Source of the DNA: Vespula vulgaris
Taxonomy: Eukaryota > Arthropoda > Insecta > Hymenoptera > Vespidae
NCBI RefSeq assembly: GCF_905475345.1
Contig: NC_066595.1
Location: 5,971,001-6,035,000, forward strand
DNA length: 64,000 bases
Direction: 5' to 3'
Positions 59,704-64,000 of this stretch are shown here, in pieces (the stretch's first letter is position 1; each line of letters starts with the position of its first letter). Below the pieces are notes generated by a model. It was given only the letters and a program-made list of their open reading frames with translations, ran no database searches and was not told the origin of the DNA. Made by a program: the position numbers and the translations under genes.

Positions 59704-60281
59704 GGCCTATCGCGAGCAACGTCGAAGGAAAATATTGCCGGCAATAATTTCCGTTTGAATAGTTAGTCTATGGACTTTGTTCGTTTGTTTTATAAAAGTG
59801 TCGTCGTTCTAAAGGTTTGTTCTTCTACGTCTACGCATACATAAAAGTCCTAGAAAACGAGACGAGGCATATACCACGCTGTTTCGTTTGAAATAGAACC
59901 GTCTCGGCCCCTCTAGCTCCCCTTCCATCCCTTGTCCAGATACAAATCGATCGTTTAATATTAGAAATCGTACGTTCCGAGTCGTGTGTCTCTTTCTCTC
60001 TTTCAGCTCATATCTATTTTCATCAATTTGTTCGAAGTACCATCGAATAAAACACGAATGTTCTTTCTACTTGTTTAAATATTCCTTACGAAATTATTAC
60101 GATTAGGATAGTTTTCGAAAAGTTCCGAAAGCAGGATAGGTAGGATAGAAAAGATACACGTTCTTCAGAGTGTTCTCTCGTTCAGCAACGTCGCGGTACG
60201 TTTTAACACGTCGTTACGATATTTTACACTTCGACACGGTGTCGTGTCCACGCTGTGAAACGAGAAAAAAGAGAAGTCGAA

Positions 60282-60284
<3 letters not shown>

Positions 60285-60340
<56 letters not shown>
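60285..60340. repeat. (GA)n microsatellite
   Basis: About 25 GA units ending in GGAGAGA. Confidence 0.94.
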
Positions 60341-60341
<1 letters not shown>

Positions 60342-60777
60342 GACAGAGAGACGTTTGTACGAGAGCGCGAACCTCGGCGGATTCTTGACTTTTTTGTTTT
60401 TCTTCTTTTTCTTTTCTTTTCCTTCCTTTTTTCTTTCTTTCTTTCTTTCATCTTCGATTACGAATTGTCAATCAAAGTTTAATATTGGCATGCATCGTAT
60501 ATCAAGAGAAGAACAAACTCGCGAACAGGTGTTAAAAAGCAAACGACGAATTCGCCATCAATAATTATCTTTTCGAATGTAAGCAAGTAAGCATATCCCT
60601 CTATCTCTCTCGTCCTTCTCTCTCTCTCTCTCTCCCTCTCTCTCATTCACTCTTTTATATATCTTTCTTAAGGATAACAGCTGTTAGTTGAGAGTCAGAA
60701 AAAATGACGTTGGTACACGTATGAGAAATAGCGTATCGTTGTGTTACTAAAGTCTCGAACTAAATGGAAAGAAGAGG

Positions 60778-60807
60778 AAGGAGGGAGGGAGGGAGGGAGG
60801 GAGGGAA
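60778..60807. repeat. (GGGA)n array
   Basis: About seven GGGA units. G-runs of three at regular spacing could form a G-quadruplex on this strand. Confidence 0.9.
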
Positions 60808-60879
60808 GAAAGAAGAGGGATGGAGAGGAAAAGAGAAGGAAAGACACCGAGGCGAAACACTCATAAGGCGATACAGTCG

Positions 60880-61040
60880 CCTGAGCATAAATTATCTCGC
60901 GACTCTCCTTGCTAAAACGAATTGACCTTAGAGGTCAGGAATAGAGTGGCGCGCGACAGGAATAAAGATGGCACCGCGTCTCTGGGTCGACGTTAATTAT
61001 CTCGCCGCTTAAAAGCCGCTTTCGTCGAATTCCAGCGCGA
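60880..61040. promoter_or_regulatory. upstream island with nuclear-receptor everted repeat
   Basis: TGACCT (60923-60928), a 3-bp spacer and AGGTCA (60932-60937) form a perfect everted repeat of nuclear-receptor half-sites. The 11-mer AATTATCTCGC occurs twice (60890-60900 and 60995-61005), flanking it on both sides. The DNA is non-repetitive and lies about 1.2 kb upstream of the candidate start of the SAM gene. Enhancer or promoter function is inferred. Confidence 0.3.
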
Positions 61041-62309
61041 ATCTTCTTCCGTGTCTCCTCTTCGTATCATTTCGAGAAGAAGGGTGGTGAAAGGAGAAGG
61101 GTGAAAGAAAAATACAGAGAGAGAAAGAGAAAGAGAAAGAGAGAGAGAAGCAATACAAGAGAAGAAAAAGGAAAGAAGAGTTGGGGAGTGAGTATCAGAA
61201 AAATTGCAATCAAGTATCTGTCAATGTTATGAATGACGCGTCGTCGTCGGCCTGTCAAAATGCATGCCGATGAACGTTAACGCAACGGTTCCTTCGTGAC
61301 CATGCATTCGAAATATTCTCAAAAGACACTTCCGGATATGTTCGAAAGCCGATGACCTGCCCATTTCTTTCTTTCTTTCTTTTTTTTTTTTTTGTTTATG
61401 CACAACCTGTTACTTCCTTGAATGATTTTTGTTTAACCAAATTGAGATACCTATAATTATCCTGTACGTTTTAATTTTCACGACGAGTAGTCTTCGATCT
61501 AATCTTTATTCTTCCCCCTCAGCCAATCTCAACCACCCCCTCTTTTCTTTTACTTCTTAACCAAGCAACGAACGATGATCTCACGGTTTTTCGGATCGAT
61601 ACGGTTACGACCCACGAAAAAGTGGATGCGTACGTGCGGAAATATACGTGTTACTTCTTTCACGTCTATAACAGCCGACCTCGACAAGGCTACTGCTCCT
61701 CGTTTCTTTAGGATACATAAGTGCGAACGCACGCACGTACGCAGTTACTCCTGCATTCGCATCCGGGGTTGTTTGACTCGCGGTTCTTAATGAACGATAA
61801 AGTCAGTTCCACGCGTCGCACGATGCAATCACCGCGTAAACCATCATTATAGGTTCAACGAAGTAATGAAGAACCATTATTGTCTTTTATGCACTTTTAT
61901 TATCTTCTTCTGTTATTTTTCTTTTTCTCTTTCTATCTCTGTCTCTCTCTCTCTCTCTCTCTGTCTTTCATTTTGCTCTTCAATCCATCCATTCTTCTCC
62001 CTTTTATCTTTCGAGGAAACCTACGAGATTCGTTTCTGAATGAACCTGCCGATCAACGTTGGAAACTGGACAATTCTGGATATGGACACTCCTGTTCACA
62101 TCTTGAACCATTACGAGTTGAAGTACTGGATTTGCCATCTGTCTTTCTTCTACGCACTCTGCAAAAGGGTTTATCGAGGTGTTCATTGAATGAACAGCTA
62201 TGTCTTTCTAAACGTTTCTTCTCGCTCAGCTACGAGAAACGGTTCGCTTCGCCGAAGGTTTATCGAGGATCGTTGAGTCCGATTTAAATCAAAATTCCAA
62301 TCAAGTTCA

Positions 62310-62310
<1 letters not shown>

Positions 62311-62344
<34 letters not shown>
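62311..62344. repeat. (TA)n microsatellite
   Basis: About 17 TA units. Confidence 0.93.
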
Positions 62345-62349
<5 letters not shown>

Positions 62350-62984
62350 AAATCACAGAAATTATGCATGAATATTTCACTATACTCGCGGTATATATTT
62401 ATCCTATTAAAAAATAAATCAATATTCCATTATAATTGATTTAATCAAATTTTATTCACGGATCAATCGTAAAAACTATAAAAAAAAAAATAAAATAAAT
62501 TAAAAAGAGGATAAATACGTACGTAATTCTACGAACGTTTATTAAGAATTTTTACGCATACATTTATATCACTTTATCTCCCATATTATATTATTATAAT
62601 ATTTTCTATATTAAATATATCCTTTAATACAGAATCCAATATATAATATTTAACATCTTGACGTTGTTCAATCTTTCTATGTCCCTCGCTTTAATTACCT
62701 TAAGGTTTACCGCAAGGTTTTGTCGACAGGACGTATAAATGGGCAATAATGATCGCTGGTCCGTCTTAACGACCTTCGAAGGCCACGAACGAGAGAAAGG
62801 AAGAAGAGAGGGAAGAAAACGGGAGGCAATGAAGGAATTCAGCGTCATGACGTTAACACGATCAACGCGAAACATCGGGACAGCAGACGGTATATACAAC
62901 GACGACGACCATGTCCGTCGTCTTTGGATTCGTTGTAAATCCTCTTGAGCTAGGGTAGAGAACAGGACATGTCGGTGGAATGGT

Positions 62985-63050
62985 AGAAGGAGAAGGATGA
63001 GGAGAAGGAGGAGGGGAAGGAGGAGGGGAAGGAGGAGAAAGAGAGGGACG
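62985..63050. repeat. G-rich (GGAGGAGGGGAA)n stretch
   Basis: Purine-only repeats of a unit of about 12 bp. Multiple G-runs make a quadruplex possible. Confidence 0.8.
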
Positions 63051-63059
63051 AGAGGGGGT

Positions 63060-63210
63060 CTTGAGCGTGCCCATTAAAGTGGGTTATGCCCATTTCAAGT
63101 GGAAAATCATAAGCACCGCAAATACGCCGTTATTACTATAGACGCGCCACACGAGCTCGCCACTTTGTAATCATGACTAATGCATAATGCAGTAGCCGCT
63201 CTGCTCCTTC
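63060..63210. promoter_or_regulatory. upstream island with NK-type motifs
   Basis: GCCCATTAAAGTGGG and GCCCATTTCAAGTGG are two related 15-bp words 6 bp apart, and CACTTTG follows. TCAAGTG and AAAGTGG resemble NK-homeodomain sites. TAATGCATAATGCA is further right. Function is inferred from motifs only. Confidence 0.22.
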
Positions 63211-64000
63211 GCCGCGTTTTCTACGTACCTACGTACTACGTACATATGCGGATACGTTTATGTAAATATGTTCTCTCTCTCTCTCTCTCTCTCCCTCTCT
63301 CTCTCCCTTTTACTCTACGAGTCTACCTGCGGGACCTCTTCTTCTTCTTTTTCTTCTTCTTCTTCTACTACTACGAGAATACAACTGGTGTTCTATGATG
63401 GACCGTTTCGTTGATTGTATTTCTCTTTCTCTTTCTCTTTCTCTCTGTCTTTCTCTCTCTTTCTCCATCGTCAAAAGATTCGATACTCGTCGATGATGTT
63501 TTCATTAAGAATGCTTCTTCATCAAGCGGACCTACTTTTTCTTTTTCTTCTTCTTCTTCTTCTCCTTCTCCGTTCTTTTTTCTCTTACTTTTTCTCTTTT
63601 TGTACCGGACACTCGAGATAAAAAATTGCGAGTTTACTGTATCCCATCGGGAAGAAGAGAATTTCTAAGAGGATAAGAAAACGTACGAGCGCCAGACTCG
63701 ACCTTGGTCGTGCGGAGAATGCTCGAATCAGCTGTTTTCAAGCGATGGGAGGTCTCCCGCGATATACACAATGGCTGTCACGTGACGCGCAAGCGTTTAT
63801 TAGCCGACACGAGTCTGGAGAGAAGGTTGGATGAGAGACGAAGATAGATACATAGATGGACAGCTAGATGGATAGTAGTGGAAGAAAGAGACTGTGACTG
63901 AGAGTGCGAGTGAGAAAAGATATATATATATATATATAAAGAGTGAGAAAGAAAGAATGAGAGAAAGAGAGAGATAGACAGAGAAGGCAAGATAAGGTGG

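Larger units (their letters stand above)
59704..64000. other. 5' flank of SAM-domain gene (or its further introns)
   Basis: No coding region is supported. The stretch holds a GA run (60285-60340), a GGGA array (60778-60807), a (TA)n run (62311-62344), a GGA-rich minisatellite-like stretch (62985-63050) and CT runs (61945-61965, 63270-63305). Non-repetitive islands lie at 60880-61040 and 63060-63210. If the start at 59703 is wrong, further 5' exons would lie here or beyond the window. Confidence 0.5.

Noticed and set aside
62004..62186. Possible extra 5' exon of the SAM-domain gene on the - strand (MNTSINPFAECVEERQ...)
   Set aside because: Its usable donors (CAG|GTTCAT and others) leave phase 0, while the exon at 57175 requires phase 1. 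The overlapping + strand frame looks equally good.
1..64000. Transposase, reverse transcriptase, viral or bacterial gene content
   Set aside because: No open frame or fragment showed recognisable motifs of these families. Apart from the 64-bp repeat pair, no mobile-element signature was found.

Overview
The window is eukaryotic and most likely from a hymenopteran insect. Both recognisable genes are split by introns, the spacer DNA is AT-rich, and it carries very many (CT)n/(GA)n, (TA)n and (TTC)n/(GAA)n tracts. The order is inferred from general character; no species can be named. There is no sign of operons, CRISPR arrays, phage or bacterial genes.

Left end (1-9.9 kb): a secreted, chloride-type alpha-amylase gene on the + strand, five exons from 3198 to 6824, encoding 489 aa with all catalytic and chloride-binding residues. 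About 1.3 kb upstream on the same strand is a frameshifted relic of exon 2 of a second amylase (about 1670-1918), so this was once a tandem amylase locus. The intact protein lacks most of the glycine-rich loop next to the active site and has two extra cysteines.

Rest of the window (10.05-57.2 kb or beyond): one large gene on the - strand, convergent with the amylase, encoding a SAM-domain protein of the SAMD7/SAMD11/SAMD13 type. Homologues are nuclear, Polycomb-associated regulators. Five coding exons were found with matching splice phases: 57175-56940, 55330-55101, 54567-54266, 53988-53708 and 10420-10052. A 43.3-kb intron cuts the SAM domain in two, and the last exon also carries a Cys/His cluster and a long polyglutamine tract. 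The 5' end is not certain. A tiny candidate first exon (59703-59694) supplies an ATG in a good context, a GTAAGT donor and the right phase, giving a possible 475-aa protein, but this may be chance.

The 43-kb intron and the 5' flank hold no convincing genes. They alternate microsatellite-rich DNA with short, more GC-balanced, non-repetitive islands containing GATA, POU-octamer, homeodomain, E-box and nuclear-receptor-like motifs. These islands are candidate enhancers of the SAM gene, by inference only. Local duplications were also found: a 64-bp direct repeat (16.2/16.9 kb), a diverged tandem duplication of about 185 bp (48.7-49.05 kb) and an 11-bp minisatellite (37.8 kb). I did not find an unmistakable new biological system. 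The best leads are the structural changes in the amylase, the split SAM exon architecture with its Cys/His clusters, and the intronic islands.
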